Of a stretch of 64,000 nt of DNA, positions 12,351-25,600 are shown one piece after another (the first letter of the stretch is position 1; each line of letters opens with the position of its first letter). A program made the position numbers and the translations under genes. Location: positions 20,957,626 through 21,021,625 of the forward strand of contig NC_063261.1 in NCBI RefSeq assembly GCF_019578655.1. Direction: 5' to 3'. The stretch is from Ricinus communis. Lineage: Eukaryota > Streptophyta > Magnoliopsida > Malpighiales > Euphorbiaceae. The notes below the pieces were generated by a model, which was given only the letters and a program-made list of their open reading frames with translations, was not told the origin of the DNA and searched no databases.

Positions 12351-15300
12351 TCATACCAACTCATCTTGTCCTTCAGAAGGGCATCTGATGAGCTCCAATA
12401 TATTTACTACCTCTCCCATATCTGGCCTGTTTGATGGCACCTGCGAAGTGCAAATCAAGCCCAGTTTCATCACTGGAACTACTTCATCGGCTGGGAAATT
12501 CCCTTGGAGCCTATCATCAATACATTCTTCCACCCTTCCTTCCTCTAATGTTCCTCTGACCATGTCACAGAGCACCGCTACATCATCTTCCATGTACTCG
12601 ACAGGCCTCTTCCCAGTAACAATCTCCAAAACCAAAACCCCAAACCCGTAGACATCACATTTCTCAGTTATCTTTACTGTTCTACAAGCAAACTCAGGTG
12701 CCATGTAGCCTAGTGCGCTCTGAATCTTGCTGCTTAAGACATAGCGGTCTAGCATTGGCAACAACCTAGCCAGGCCATAATCTCCAACTTTTGGTTCACC
12801 CGAACTGTCAAGAAGGACATTGCTTGATTTTATGTTATAGTGGATGATGTTCGATTGGTGCAAATGAGCCAAGCTTTTAGCCGTCCCAAGAATTATATTG
12901 AACCTCTCATTCCATGAAAGAAAATGACCACCTGAACCTTCATGGAGATGCTTATACAAACTCCCTCCAGAGACAAATTCATATATTAGAAGCTGTAAGG
13001 ATGGAGTCCAGTAGTAACCTTCAAGTCCCACAAGATTTTGGTGTCTAACTTTTCCCAATTTCTTAACCTCCCTTTCAAAATCATCCTGAGATTTAACAAG
13101 ACTTGAGACAGTGAGCTTCTTGATGGCAACTGGATGCCCATTTCTAAGAACAGTTCGATAGACTGCTCCAAACCCACCACGCCCAAGTTCACAATCCTTA
13201 TTAAGCAGAGCATGAGCTCCAGTGCTGAAGTCAGGGTCACCTGAAAACATGACAAGCTTGCCAGAATTGGCATCCGTAGTGGGGGAATGGCTAAAGTCAT
13301 CACCAGCAGAAAATGTAAGGGCAGCTGCAGATCGAGAGGTTGATGAGCGAACACGGAGATTAAGGAGAGTGATAGCAATAACACCGACAACAATGACAGC
13401 AGCTGCACCAATAGCAATAAGAGCAGATATGCTTAGGATGATTCTTTTGTGACCAATATCTTGTGGAATCTCGCCCGGAGCAGAGTCAGAGGAAGAGTTA
13501 GGATTAAGAACAATAGGCTTTGGAAGGACTGCAGGGCAAGACTTGTTGACTGCAGCACCACAGAGGGACGGATTGCCAGAGACAGAATATGGCGATATGG
13601 TGTTAAAGAAACCACCAGCAGGTAGTTCACCTTGCAACTGGTTGTGGGAAATGTTAAAGGAGGACAGATTGGGAAGGTTAGCCAACTGCTTGGGTAGGCC
13701 ACCAGTGAGGCTGTTAAAAGACAAGTCCACATCTTTTAGGCTTGTAAGTTTTGCTATTGCTGCAGGTATTAGTCCGGTCAAGTTGTTCCGGGAGAGGATC
13801 CTACGTGATCAATGGGAAAGAAGAAAACAAAAAGAAAAAGAAAAATCTATTAGAATGATGAGGACACCACATCTTCTTTCACCAGAATGCAAGTCTTCTA
13901 AAACATCGAATATACATGTCAAGCAAGAACCCAGATCAGTCAAACGTCTAATTTATTTAACTTGCAAGCAACTCTAAAATAGAAGTCATAACAACTAATT
14001 TGACTAAAAAAGAGACCAAAGCATGCACCTGCAATTGGTAATAAAGTTTAAAATAAGGCACCTATTTTAATTGTAAAAGGAGTGTGGTATCTACAACATA
14101 CAACCGTTATGGCTTATTAAGAATTTTTAGGAAGTACTGAGCATAAAATGGCTTGAACTATTTTGCAGGCAGCAAATTAGCAGTCTTCATGATCTTAACT
14201 AATTTTGGCCTAAAAGGCTTTATGATAAGATAAAATAGAGAGCACAAATAGGAATGGGGGCAAAGAAACAGATGCAGAAAAGACAGCTTACATCGTAGTT
14301 AGTGAAGTACAGTTCCCAACCGAGCTAGGAATTTGCCCTGACAGTAAGTTCCTTTCCAGCCTCAATTCCTTCAAAGAAAAAGCTCCACCAATTTCCAGAG
14401 GAATACTCCCATTTAAGCTATTCCCACTCAAATCAAGAACATCCAACTCCTTTAAATCACCAATAGTCCCTGGAAGAGGGCCCTCCAGAGAGTTCCCTGA
14501 TAGATTCAAGAACTGCAAGCTGCTCAAAACCCCTATGGAAGATGCAATTTTACCAGAAAATTCGTTCTCTGATAAATCCAAAACTTGGAGCTTTGGAACT
14601 GAGTTGAAACTCCCACCAAGCTTGCTATCCAAATGCAGAACCTTTTCCAAGCCCGGACTGAAAACCCATGCAGGAAGGTCACCATTCATTGAATTTCTGC
14701 TCAAATCCAAAGCCAAAAGGCTACCACAGTTGGCCATAGATTCTGGCAAGCTCCCACTTAAATCATTAGATGAAAAATTCAACACCTTGAGTGATTGAAG
14801 ATTCCCAATTGAAGTTGGAATCTGACCAGAAATCTTATTCCCAGAAATATCCAAAGTCTCGAGGCGTTTCATTTCTCCAATCCAGTTTGGAACTTCACCA
14901 GTTAACAAGTTGTTGCTTAAGCTCATAAAATTGCATAAACTAAGCTTCTGCATTGTTTCTGGAAACTCCCCAGAAAGAGAATTCCCACTTAAATCAATAG
15001 ACCTCAACAACAAACAGCTTCCAATCCCATCGGGAACTATCCCAGTAAACTGATTTTTACTCAGATTAATACCTCTCAAATTGTTCAAAACTTCAATCCC
15101 TTTAGGAATTTCACCTTCCAATAAATTATTGGATAAATCAAGTGACCTTAGACCGCTCAAACCCCAAATCCCAGGAGGCAGAGAACCTGAAAACTGATTT
15201 GAACTCAAATCTACAGAAGCAAGTGTAGCACATGAACCCAAAGAAGCTGGAATCTTGCCTGAAAACTTATTCTTAGCCAAAGAAATGACTCGTAAAGACC

Positions 15301-15733
15301 CACATTGCTGGAAAAAGTCATCTGGGATAGGCCCAGAAAGACTATTCTCACTCAAATCAATGATCCTAAGGTTTGCAAGCCGAGCAAGATTAGGACTAAT
15401 GTTGCCAGAAAGGTTGTTTCTTGCAAGTGAAAGCTTGTGAAGAAACTGGAGCTGTAAGAGGCCACGTCCGATCCGACCCGAAAGAGAGAAGTCATCAAGA
15501 GTGAGCTCAGTGACCCTGTTGGATCTTGGGTTGCATTTGACACCAACCCAGTTGCAAGGGGTATCATCATCTTGGTTCCAAGATGAAAGCTTTCCCTTTG
15601 GATCTTGAAGGTCTGCCTTGAACACAATTAGACCCAACACGTCATCGTTTAGAGATGGGGTTAAAGATCCCACACACTGTAAAACAAAACCTAACAATGC
15701 AAATAAGCTTAGAAGCTCTTTTGTTTTCACCAT
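12351..15733 (-). CDS. PXC2: LRR receptor-like kinase, PXC2-like (likely pseudokinase)
   Basis: Two exons, 15733-14292 and 13800-12351, encode 963 residues. They join through a split ATG codon. A signal peptide (about 1-22) precedes an LRRNT motif containing DTPCNWVGVKC. About 20 plant-type leucine-rich repeats follow, to about residue 555, then a Cys pair (NPSLCG and NKSCP). One transmembrane helix lies at about 601-627. The kinase domain begins at GRGGFGAVYR (687-696), with Lys708 in VAIKK. The catalytic loop is HYN (801-803) instead of HRD, so the catalytic Asp is Asn. The magnesium loop is DYG (821-823) instead of DFG. This matches the PXC2 subfamily of subgroup VII LRR kinases, linked by correlation to the PXY/TDR vascular pathway. 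Signalling probably depends on a partner kinase. The upstream region holds a dense ACGT cluster. Confidence 0.93.
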
Positions 15734-16289
15734 TGCAAGCTTTGCTTCTTTAACAAGGAAATCAAAGAATCATTAGCAACCCATTTAAGTTTAGCTAAAA
15801 AAAACACAGGGATGGAGGAGAAGAATAGAAGATAAAAATAAGAGCTTGTTGGGTTCAAAGGCTAAAAATTCACTACTTCACCAAGAATTTCAAGGGAAAA
15901 AAATGGAAAAATGTCAAAAAGGGTTCTCTTTTTTCTTGTCAACGGCTAGATTTAGACCAGAGAGACAAAGAAGAATACCAAAAAGAAAACAGCTACCAAA
16001 ATGAAAGACCAAGAAATGAAGCTCAAATGAAGACAAAATAAGAAAAATAATTTATGGGTACTATTTGCTAGATAAGAGTGCGAGAAACCCAGAAAGCTTT
16101 CCTTGAATTCAAGAGCTTGAAGAGAACAGGGAAGACTTATAAGAAGCTTCGATCTGAGAACTATAAAGCTGCAAGCACAATGGCATTTCAAGCCCCGGCT
16201 AAGACACCACTGGTTGGCCCAAGTCCAGTGAAAGAAGTTAGGGCTCCGGTAGGAGTCACCGGCAAGAGTGAGTGAGCTGTGGAAACTGG

Positions 16290-16330
16290 GAGAGAGAGAG
16301 AGAGAGAGAAGGAGGGGGGTGGGGGGGGAA
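16290..16330. repeat. (GA)n run followed by poly-G tract
   Basis: About ten GA units are followed by a G-rich stretch with six and eight consecutive G. They lie about 560-600 bp upstream of the kinase start, probably in its 5' UTR or promoter. GAGA runs of this kind are common near plant promoters and are bound by BPC-type factors (established knowledge). Confidence 0.75.
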
Positions 16331-16424
16331 AGAGGTGTAATAAAAAGCAGGTGTGTGTTATTAACGGGAAAGAGAAAATGGACCAGGTTGGTGGGTGGGT
16401 GGGGGCTAATTAATGTATAGTAGA

Positions 16425-16507
16425 CACGTGGCAGTCTGTGTGAGGACGTGGATTTCCTACGTGGCATACACGTAAGTGAATATCTCTTGGTAGCCTTTTT
16501 GACGTGG
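16425..16507 (-). promoter_or_regulatory. ACGT element cluster (G-box/ABRE-like)
   Basis: Within about 83 bp there are five ACGT cores. They are CACGTGGC at 16425-16432, ACGTGG at 16446, ACGTGGC at 16459, ACGT at about 16470 and ACGTGG at 16502. ACGTG and ACGTGGC are established binding cores for bZIP factors of the ABF/GBF type, and multiple copies are normally needed for abscisic-acid response. They lie about 690-775 bp upstream of the kinase ATG. Function is inferred. Confidence 0.5.
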
Positions 16508-16825
16508 ATAAGACAAGTGGCCTACTGGTTGAGCTAGTTCAGCTTAGACTTATTAAAAGAAAGCAAATGCATTTTCTGCCATTGGTAGTGGATCATTACA
16601 TTATTCTAATTCATGCTGCTTCTTTCAGACTGTACTTCATCTTCTCATAGAATTAATATTATTAATTAAAACAACATTCTTCTAATTAATCTTCTTATAG
16701 AATAGTACTAATATACAATATGTTGGAATGAGGGGATTACCCTTTGTTATTTGTATTTAGGAAAGTGAGTTTCTTTTTCTGAATTTATTTTAATTGAGAA
16801 CAGCGATATATGACACAGACACCCA

Positions 16826-16853
16826 CCTTAGACCTTAGACCTTAGACCTTAGA
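16826..16853. repeat. 7-bp tandem repeat CCTTAGA x4
   Basis: Four perfect head-to-tail copies of CCTTAGA. The unit is 7 bp like the plant telomere repeat CCCTAAA but differs in sequence, so I do not call it telomeric. Confidence 0.9.
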
Positions 16854-19647
16854 ATAGAAGCTGAGCAATTTCTGGAGGGACATGTGATGTGATTTAGGGG
16901 GAAAAGAATTAGATAGAAAATAAGAGCCAAAGGGGAAAGGTGTGTAGTGTTTGAGAGTAGAGGCAATTGGGCAGACACTGCATAAATAAAGTGAAAGGAA
17001 AAGCAATAAAGAAAAGTAGGTGGAGAATGGAGATGGTGGTGGTGGTGGGTGGGTAGTGTAATAAAGGAAGGTGTGAAGTGTGCAAAGAGGTGGTGATGGT
17101 GGTGGTGCAGATCGTGCAGCAGGAAGGTTGATAAAGACTTAACTTTTACTTTTTATTTTATTTAATATATAAGCTTTTTTAAATTCCATTGAAACAAAAG
17201 GGTCCCCTTTTCCCTCCCGCAATCTGCTTTCTTTCCCATTTCTTTACAGTTCATTAAATTCATCGGTTCCCCTCCATTTAACTGCCTTACCACATTTTCT
17301 TTTTTAACCTTAAGGTTGTTTTCTAAAAAAAAAAATGGTATAAAAATCCAAGATTAATCATTGCAGAAACTTCTGTTTCTTCTGCTCTTAGAAATTTCTT
17401 TTCTGTGGTTTAGCTGTAATAATTTCATTTCTCATTAAGCCATTTATCCACTTGTCATAAAACAACAGAAGAAATTACCCTTTTCAGTTCAAGAAAGTTT
17501 AGACATTCACCAAAAGATGAGGAATGAGATTTTGGACAATTATAATGAATTTTTCTATAGTTTGATGAAAATCAATTAATACCATGTATGAGTTATATGA
17601 GTATTTTGTAAGTAGTATTCCTTTTAGGTCTAGAAATATAAGGAGGAATAAATGATATAGAATTAGGAAAAAGAAAAGACTTGTGATAGAATATGCATAC
17701 CTCTGAGTTGGAGATATATGGAAGTATACTGAGACATCTTTTTACTTGAAAGTTTAGTTAGCACCAGACTGGTGAGTTTGAGAATTTTTACCAAGAACCA
17801 ACATTATATGAAAGTTCAGTTTCTTTATCTGCAATTCAACTAAGAAACAGGCAAATTGGTTAATTTTGTTTTTTATATGGTCCTTTCTGTCTCTTCTTTT
17901 CTTTTATTTTCTACTTTTCAAATTCGAAATGTTTATTTTTGAAAATAAGACCCAAAAAAAGCCCCTTTTTTTTATCCGAGTCGTCAAAATCTTTTCTTTT
18001 TCCTGTGTTCAAGACTAAAACAAGAGATTATATACTGAAAACTGAACAAAGAAAACAAAAAATTAGACAGAGAACTGAGCAATATATATGTATATGTGTG
18101 TGTGTTTGTCTGTCCAATCTTCTAATAATAGGGTGAAATGGTGAGATACCAAATGGAGTACGTTATTTAGTGAGCCGATGCAAAAATGCAGAAACATCTA
18201 ATGCAAAATAAACATTTCTCTTTTATTCTTTTTTGGAGTTAAGAAAGAGTTATGTAAAAGCTCTATTCTATCCGTCACTACCTTTATAATAGCACAGAAA
18301 GATCCAATCCATCTGGTATATGAGAGATAGATATGCATATGCTTATGCCATTCCCAAGTTGAGTTTTGCAGTGCCTAACAAAACCCATTATTTCAAGTCA
18401 AAATCTTTCTTCACTGTGTCCTTCATCTGAACTACTAGGAGATAAACAGCAAGCAGTTTTAAGGGTCACAAATTTTTGAAAGAAAAGAAAGAGGAAAGAG
18501 GAAAGAGGAATCCTGAACAGAATTAGCTTCACCGGTCTCGAGGTGAAACAGAGACAGACAGTAAAAGGACATGACCTGAGGCGTCTTTTGTTTTCTATCT
18601 TTTGTCTTTAGCAACACTCTTTTTATAGGGTTTTGAGGTATTTTTTGCATTGGTCAAAACCCATACTCCTTAATCGTATTATTATTCAATGTCTACAGTT
18701 GGCAGGAATTTCTTCTTTCTTTCTTGGGCTAAGCACTTCCATGGCCATTTGTCTTTTTTCCTATTTTTTTATCAAACACCTCTTATTTTATATATTTTAC
18801 ATTTCCAATCCATTTACTTATTTTTCTGACAAGATTTATTCATAAATATAACTCACACTCTGTTATTATCTTTTATCAAATTTGCAAGTGCTCTCTCTAT
18901 TCAACCATGTAAATCTAAAGACATTGTTCCATGTTGACTCTTTTTTGGAGGTTTTAGATATATATGAAAACAAAAACTACAAGTGGGTACTTGTTAATAC
19001 TGTATAAGAGTTAGAAAAACTTTATTGTTTTTGGTAATTAAAGAGTTATATATTTGCACTTGTTATTTTGGAGAGATTTGCTTATTTCTGAAGTGTATTG
19101 GAAAACTAAGCTTCATCCGTATCTGGAGACAATTAGTTTAGACCTTCAGCATTTATTTTCCTTTGTACATTTGTCAGTTTTGATGAATGCATCCAGTTGT
19201 TAGATGAGCAATATACATCTTGAATATTTTAGTACTTCAGCAGTAAAAGAGAGCGACACACATTTTAAAATTTATAACTATTTTATATACTTTATTCATC
19301 TAACAGCAGAGTGTAATATATCTGAAGTAGACAGGGTTGAAAAGATTAATATAGTTTGGAAGGAAAGTTGTTTTGGTCATTTTGAAGGGCTGAAGAAGAG
19401 GGCCTTAAACCACATCCCTCCTCCACATATTTCACTAGAAGCTGAAACCGTTTGCAGCCCCAAAATAAGAGTAACTAGCGAAACACAATCAGTTTCATCA
19501 GAACTGAATGGACTGAGCCCATGGATTTAATTTAACCCAATAACCAAAACCCTATCAAAGCTCTCTCCTTGTCGAGTTGAGACTAAGAAAACCAGAAAGA
19601 AAGTGGTAAAATCAAAATTGAACCAAGAAGCAATCAGTCAAAGAAGA

Positions 19648-22600
19648 ATGGCAGCTGCAAATGAAAGCATCACTCTCAAAAGAAACCAATTAATAGCATC
19701 AGCTCTTAGCAAGCATCTTTCTTTACATTCTGTAAGCAGTCTTCGCGTGTTATTATTCTTCAATTATGATTCTTGATTGCTGATTACTATACTATGTCTT
19801 TCTATTAAATGCGAGTCCTTTTGCTTCCGAAAGTAATGTTTCTGAGCTTATTAAGTAATAAATTTATCTTCAGTGTCACCACATTGTTTGGGATCCTTTG
19901 TGGGAAGAGCAGCAGTTTTAGTTTAGGTGTGGTGCTAGTATCAATAAATTTGATAACTTTCTTGACATTCCTGTTCATGTTCATCCTGAATTTCATTCTA
20001 TTTCTTTCAGTTTGGTCAGTTTGTCCACGTAATTGATAAAATGATTTGTCCACCTCCTTTTCTTGATAATGCTCTGAAATGACGGTATTTGAGTTTTGAT
20101 TGAAAGCATGATTTTTCTTTTGAATCAAGTAAGAGTCTTGAATATTATGTTTTTGCTGCGTTTCGTCAATTTCTATGTTCTTTGATTAAAAAATTTCATC
20201 CACTATTCATGAAGGAAAGGACATTTGGGCTTATTGATGCATTCCGAAATGGATTTCTTGGCACCAAGTTGTGGAATTTGAGAATTTTGATATGACTTAA
20301 TGTTAGTGTGATTAGTTGTTTTTTCATGAGTTTGTGGCTGAGTTGGATTTGATTTCTGCAGGGAACTTCTTTGAGTGAATGTCGGGGAGATGATATTAAG
20401 AGCTTGTATGTAAACATTTTGAAGTCATCAGGAAAATGGTCACAGCAGAAAGAAAATGATGAGGTAAGCTTGTGCTGGTTTTCCTATGTATAAGGTATCA
20501 CCATTGCTCATGTTTGACTCTCATTATTTCGCTTGGTTTGTTTCTCGACCTCAAAATGAACTTTTGGTTCTAGGTGATGAAGTGGATAGATTTTGCAGAG
20601 AGTTTTCCTGTAGACACTTCGGCATGCTTCAATGCTCTCAATGGATTAAATCAACACTTGGCTCTGAAGTCTGTACTCTTAGGCAATGGAGTGACACCTT
20701 CTGAAGCTGATGTTATTGTGTTTTCAGTAATACATTCTTCAGTGGTATGCTTTCTGTTTCTTTTGCCATTATTACCCTTCCGCTTCTAATACTGTGTTAT
20801 CAATTATAATTTATAACAATGTTACTGCATAGATATTCTTCATACAATTTGGATTTTCATTTTTCCTGTATGTTGGTAAAGACCTTGTTCAAAGAACTTG
20901 TTGGAGCTGCTGTTGATGAATTTCGTATTGTTGCTTTCATGAATCAGTCCTATGATTCCTTTGAACTTTGCTCAAAATTGTTTTGCATGTTTGACATTCA
21001 AATTGATTCTTGAATGGTTACTTTATGCCAGATCGGACTTTCCCACTCCGAGAAGGAAAAGTTGACACAGGTCATGAGATGGATGGATTACATTCAGGTT
21101 TGGCTCCTTTATTACTATCTTATGCTACTAAATTTGCTCTAGTTTATTGGTGATTTTCTATGGAAGGAAATCTCCTTAGGTATCATGTGCTATCATCAGA
21201 AGTTGACCTTGCTAAAACACGAGGTTTGCAATGTAGGTGTTAAGACTTTGGGCTGGATGTTTGACTGATTATATCTGTTGATTGATGTTCTCTCTGCAGC
21301 AGCCATACTTCCAGTTTGATTGGGTTTTATATGTTTAGAAGCTTTATGTGTCATTTTTCCTTAAGTAATGTGGTTATACTTGTTTGAAGTTTGATTTGGA
21401 GTCACTCTATAGATATGTCCACCTTGTAGTAGCATCATACATGATTTTAGTGACAACTATTTGGCTTCATATTCAATTTACAAATCTAGGTACATCTCTC
21501 ATAGAGTAGTTTCCAGAACTTGTGCACTTATTATTTATCTATAACTCTGATATAGAATAATTAACAGTTAAATGGATAGGGGGGATTCTTTTTTTCCTAG
21601 AACCTGAATCTGCATATTTGCAGTAATTAGCCTGTGACAACTTTCCAAGAATAATGGTTGTTATTTATTTTATTTTATTTTTGAAGGATTATCATTTATT
21701 TAGTTCTTTTAACCAAAATCTCCATATCTACAGTTAGCAGCCTAAGACAACAGCCAAAAGAAGCGACCCCTCGTTGACTTTCTTTTTATAATAGCTCTTC
21801 TATTGATGAGAATTTTATATGTCTCTTTTCACTATTACAGCACAAGGAAACGTTTGTGGATCCAGCTGAAAGAATTTTGCTAGAGAAGCCTGCATTTGAA
21901 CCTTTGGTAAGCTATATTGACATTATTCTGTGGTGTCTAACTGTTTCATTAGGCAAGAAGTTTTTGGGGGCTGAAGAGTAGTTGGAATTTTTGGCTACAG
22001 TGGAGAGATATATATCTATTAATGGAAGGAGGGATCATTGAGTCTATTTTGTTTGATCATATATCACAGGAATGGAAACAGTCCTGCTTTTGGTTGTTTG
22101 AATGGTATTTCCATTTCTTTTTGTTTTTGTATGTGTATATGTGGATGGAATAAACTGATTTTACCTCTATCATACCAATATGTGCCATGTTGGTTGGATT
22201 AAGCCTGTGCTTCCTTCAACCCTATCTTACACATATGTACTAAATGCTTTTAGTTCAGTTCCTATTATTCTTTGTTTGTTTAGTTGCAGAGCACAAAAGC
22301 TGTAGCTAAGATAGAGGTGGATTCAAATGTAAAAAAGAGTATGCAGAGCACCAAGAACACAGAAAAACCGGATGCAGAGCATAGTAGAAAGAAAAGTGAT
22401 GCTGGGGTAAATTCTTTTCGAGCATTGTCTTTCCATCTCATTTCCTGGTCTCTTTCAGTAAATATCCAATCCTATAATCTTGGCTTAGGAAATACAATTA
22501 GCTGCACTCATCTAAGTTTTATCCTTTCATTATGAAAAATATCTTAAGGTTTCAGCACCAGAGGCTGGTAATAATTATGGATTTGAGAAGATAATGCTTA

Positions 22601-25600
22601 AAATCTTACTCTACGAAAGTGGCATAACAACCTTCTAAGGTTCTATGCACAGGGTGTATTTGAAATGTTTGTAGCTGTAAGAAATGAAATGCCACTGCTG
22701 ATATATGCATTTGATCGCATTGCTGGAGCCTGCAAGAATGGCGGCTTGCTTTTAATTTCTTAATAAGAACAAATTATTTTGATGCCATGTTCAGAAAATT
22801 ACTGAGGATTTACTAAAGATCTCTCCCAGCACAAATATTATTAAGCTGGATAAATTAATTTATTGAAAGAAAAAACTCGTTCCTAGTTTAGTATCTGAAT
22901 TTATGTTGGTTCTCATTTATATATTTCAATAAACTTCTATTATGGTTAGTAAATAGCATGGAATTGTGCTATCAGGAAAATCTGAGATTCCCTACTAAAT
23001 TATATAGTCCATATATAGTCCATTACCTTTTCAGACTTTGCGAATATTCCTCTTTGTGTACACACACTGGTTCAGTGGCATTTGAACTTGATTATTTTCC
23101 CCATGTCATGTGATGACAACTTACCATTAGGCCAAGAAGACCTTACTGTTTTCCACTGACTAATTCTTTCTTGTAAGTCTTATATTAGTTAAACAACATT
23201 GAGTTGTGCTGCTTGCATGTGCTTATTTCAAGCTTTGAGATTTTAGACTAACACCAGCCTTGGTATCTTTGTTATTCTAGTTATTAGTATTTTTTTTATC
23301 TGGTGCTCTTCTTGCATTATGTAATCTTTATGGCTTTGTTTGTTACCTTGAAGAAAAAGGTTACAGAAAAAGAGTCCGTACAAGAGAAGAAGAAACCAGC
23401 GCAAACAGAACCTGCTGAAAAAGAGAAAGAAGTAAGTGTTAGTTTGCTGAACATACAGGTTGGACTTATTCGTAAAGCATGGAAGCATCCATCTGCTGAT
23501 AGGTAAGCTGACAACTCCACAGTATTTTCCTCCAAGATTTCATTATATTAACTAGAATATGTGTTCTATTACTTGCAACCTCATAGAGTAGCTTTAAATT
23601 GTGAATCCTCTGAAGTTTTGCATAATAACATTGCAGAAAGAATATTATTAAACATTTTTTAATTACTATTTTGATTATGAATTCAGTTTATTGGTTGAGG
23701 AGATAGACGTTGGGGAGGCCAAATTGAGGCAGGTAGTAAGTGGTTTGGCAAAGTTTTGTACTCCAGATGAGTTGATGGTATGATTACTTGTAGATTTTCA
23801 TTTTCCTGAACTTAATCAGTTATATTCATTTTTATTGTAATGAGAAATACTTTGTTTACATTTCTTTTCTTCAATTTTCTTTAAAGAATCGCCATGTTGT
23901 GCTGATAACAAATGTAAAACCTGGAAAGCTACGAGATGTGGCATCGGAAGGACTGGTAACTTTTCTTGACATCTTTATTGCTGTATGAATCACATGGTGA
24001 TGTCTTTTACATTCTGCAAGAATTCATGCTTTTGTTTTCAACATTCATTTTGATGATCTGGATACATTTGTGTAAATAGAACAGACAATCAGATATATGA
24101 CTAATCATCAATGTCTTGCTAGTAGGATAGTTCGATCTCTTGTAATACTGTCATGATCAAATTGTTGCTGTCTTAAATTCATAATTATTATGAACATGGT
24201 CATATGTTTAGTGCTGTTTATCTTCTCTAGGATCATAGTATTGCTACTCTTTGTTATGTCCTGTTCTACTCAACAAAGATCCCATTTATTGCAACTAGTG
24301 AAGATTATGTTGATGGGTTATTTATTTTCCTACTGCAGTTAGCTTGTTCACATAAGACTCCAAACGAATGAAATGAAGTTAACATGGTATGTGTTTCTAT
24401 GATTCCTAATTTTTCAGGTCCTATGTGCTTCTAACGGGGATCATTCTGTTGTAGAGCCTTTGCTCCCTCCAGAAGGTGCTAAAATTGGAGAACGGGTTTC
24501 ATTTTCAGGGTAAGCATGCAAATTTTTTACATCAAGCTAGAATGATAATTTAGTTGCTGAAATATTTCTGGAGGAGAATGTGTAAAGTATACTTTGTAAT
24601 ATGCTAATATTTAGTTGAATGACTGCTATCTGATAGAGTAAGCTTACTTTGTCTTCCCTATCAATTTACCTGCTTTTTCCAAAAACAATTTTCAAAATTT
24701 AAAAATAAAATAAAATAAAAATTGAGGTTGGAAAATTTCTGACCTCAATGCCAAAACAATCCCTTAATAGAAGTAACCCAAATATTAAACAAAGACTTAA
24801 TAAAGAAAAGCTAAACAAAAGTAACATACACATTATGGATTAAATAAATGAAAAGAAACTTAAACTAAGTTTAAGAAAATCAAATGGATGCTCCTGCATC
24901 AGATATATTTGGCTACAAAATAGCAAATAGCCACTTTGTATTTTCTAAGCTTTTGTTTAGGACTATTTGGACGCTTTCTAACTTGGAGTATATAGGGATT
25001 TACCTGTTTCAAGCCAATTTGTAAAATATTAACTATCCTCTTGTCGGAGGGAAAACTGCAAGCATGCCATTAGGTTTGAAAATCACTTTGACTTTGAATA
25101 ACCAAAGACTAGATAAATAGCAATAGAGAACTGGGGATTCCTACTGTTATATATATATATATATATATATATACGGGTTCATATGCAAAAATGTGGGCCT
25201 GACAACGAGGACCAATACCTTTACTTAGCCAAAAACACGGTTGTCTTTTTTCCTTTATCTACATTGCTTTGAATTGTCAGATTTTCTGCCGATACTAATT
25301 GTACTTATATAAATGTTGCTGTTTCATTTAGGTTTGATGGGAAGCCAGAAGATGTCCTAAATCCAAAAAAGAAGCAGTTGGAGAAGATAACGCCGGTATG
25401 TGGTCATCTTTTTAAGTTGAGTGGATATCTCTCTAAACTGCACGTTCTCTATGAGACGGTTCAATTACGTTGTCATTTATTAGAATCGTGTTCAAGAGAA
25501 CTTGGAATAATTATGAGCAGAGGAATTTGTTCTTAGTTGGACAATGCAGTTTTCTGTTTGCTATTATGGCCCACTGCAGATAACTATCAATTGATTTGGT

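Larger units (their letters stand above)
15734..19647. other. 3.9-kb head-to-head spacer: kinase promoter/5' UTR and AIMP1-like promoter
   Basis: This spacer separates divergent starts at 15733 and 19648. The kinase-proximal part has a purine tract and ACGT elements. The middle has GGT-rich sequence around 17030-17110, then AT-rich sequence. Open frames at 15952-16467 (minus) and 19204-19530 (plus) lack domain signals and splice support. I found no gene. Confidence 0.55.

Noticed and set aside
15952..16467. 171-codon minus-strand open frame upstream of the kinase
   Set aside because: It is a long hydrophobic and Ser/Pro/Leu-rich frame made by purine tracts on the other strand. It has no domain and lies in the kinase leader and promoter.
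16826..16853. interstitial telomere repeat
   Set aside because: The unit is CCTTAGA, not CCCTAAA.
19204..19530. 108-codon plus-strand open frame before the AIMP1-like gene
   Set aside because: No family signal and no splice context. It reads as intergenic.
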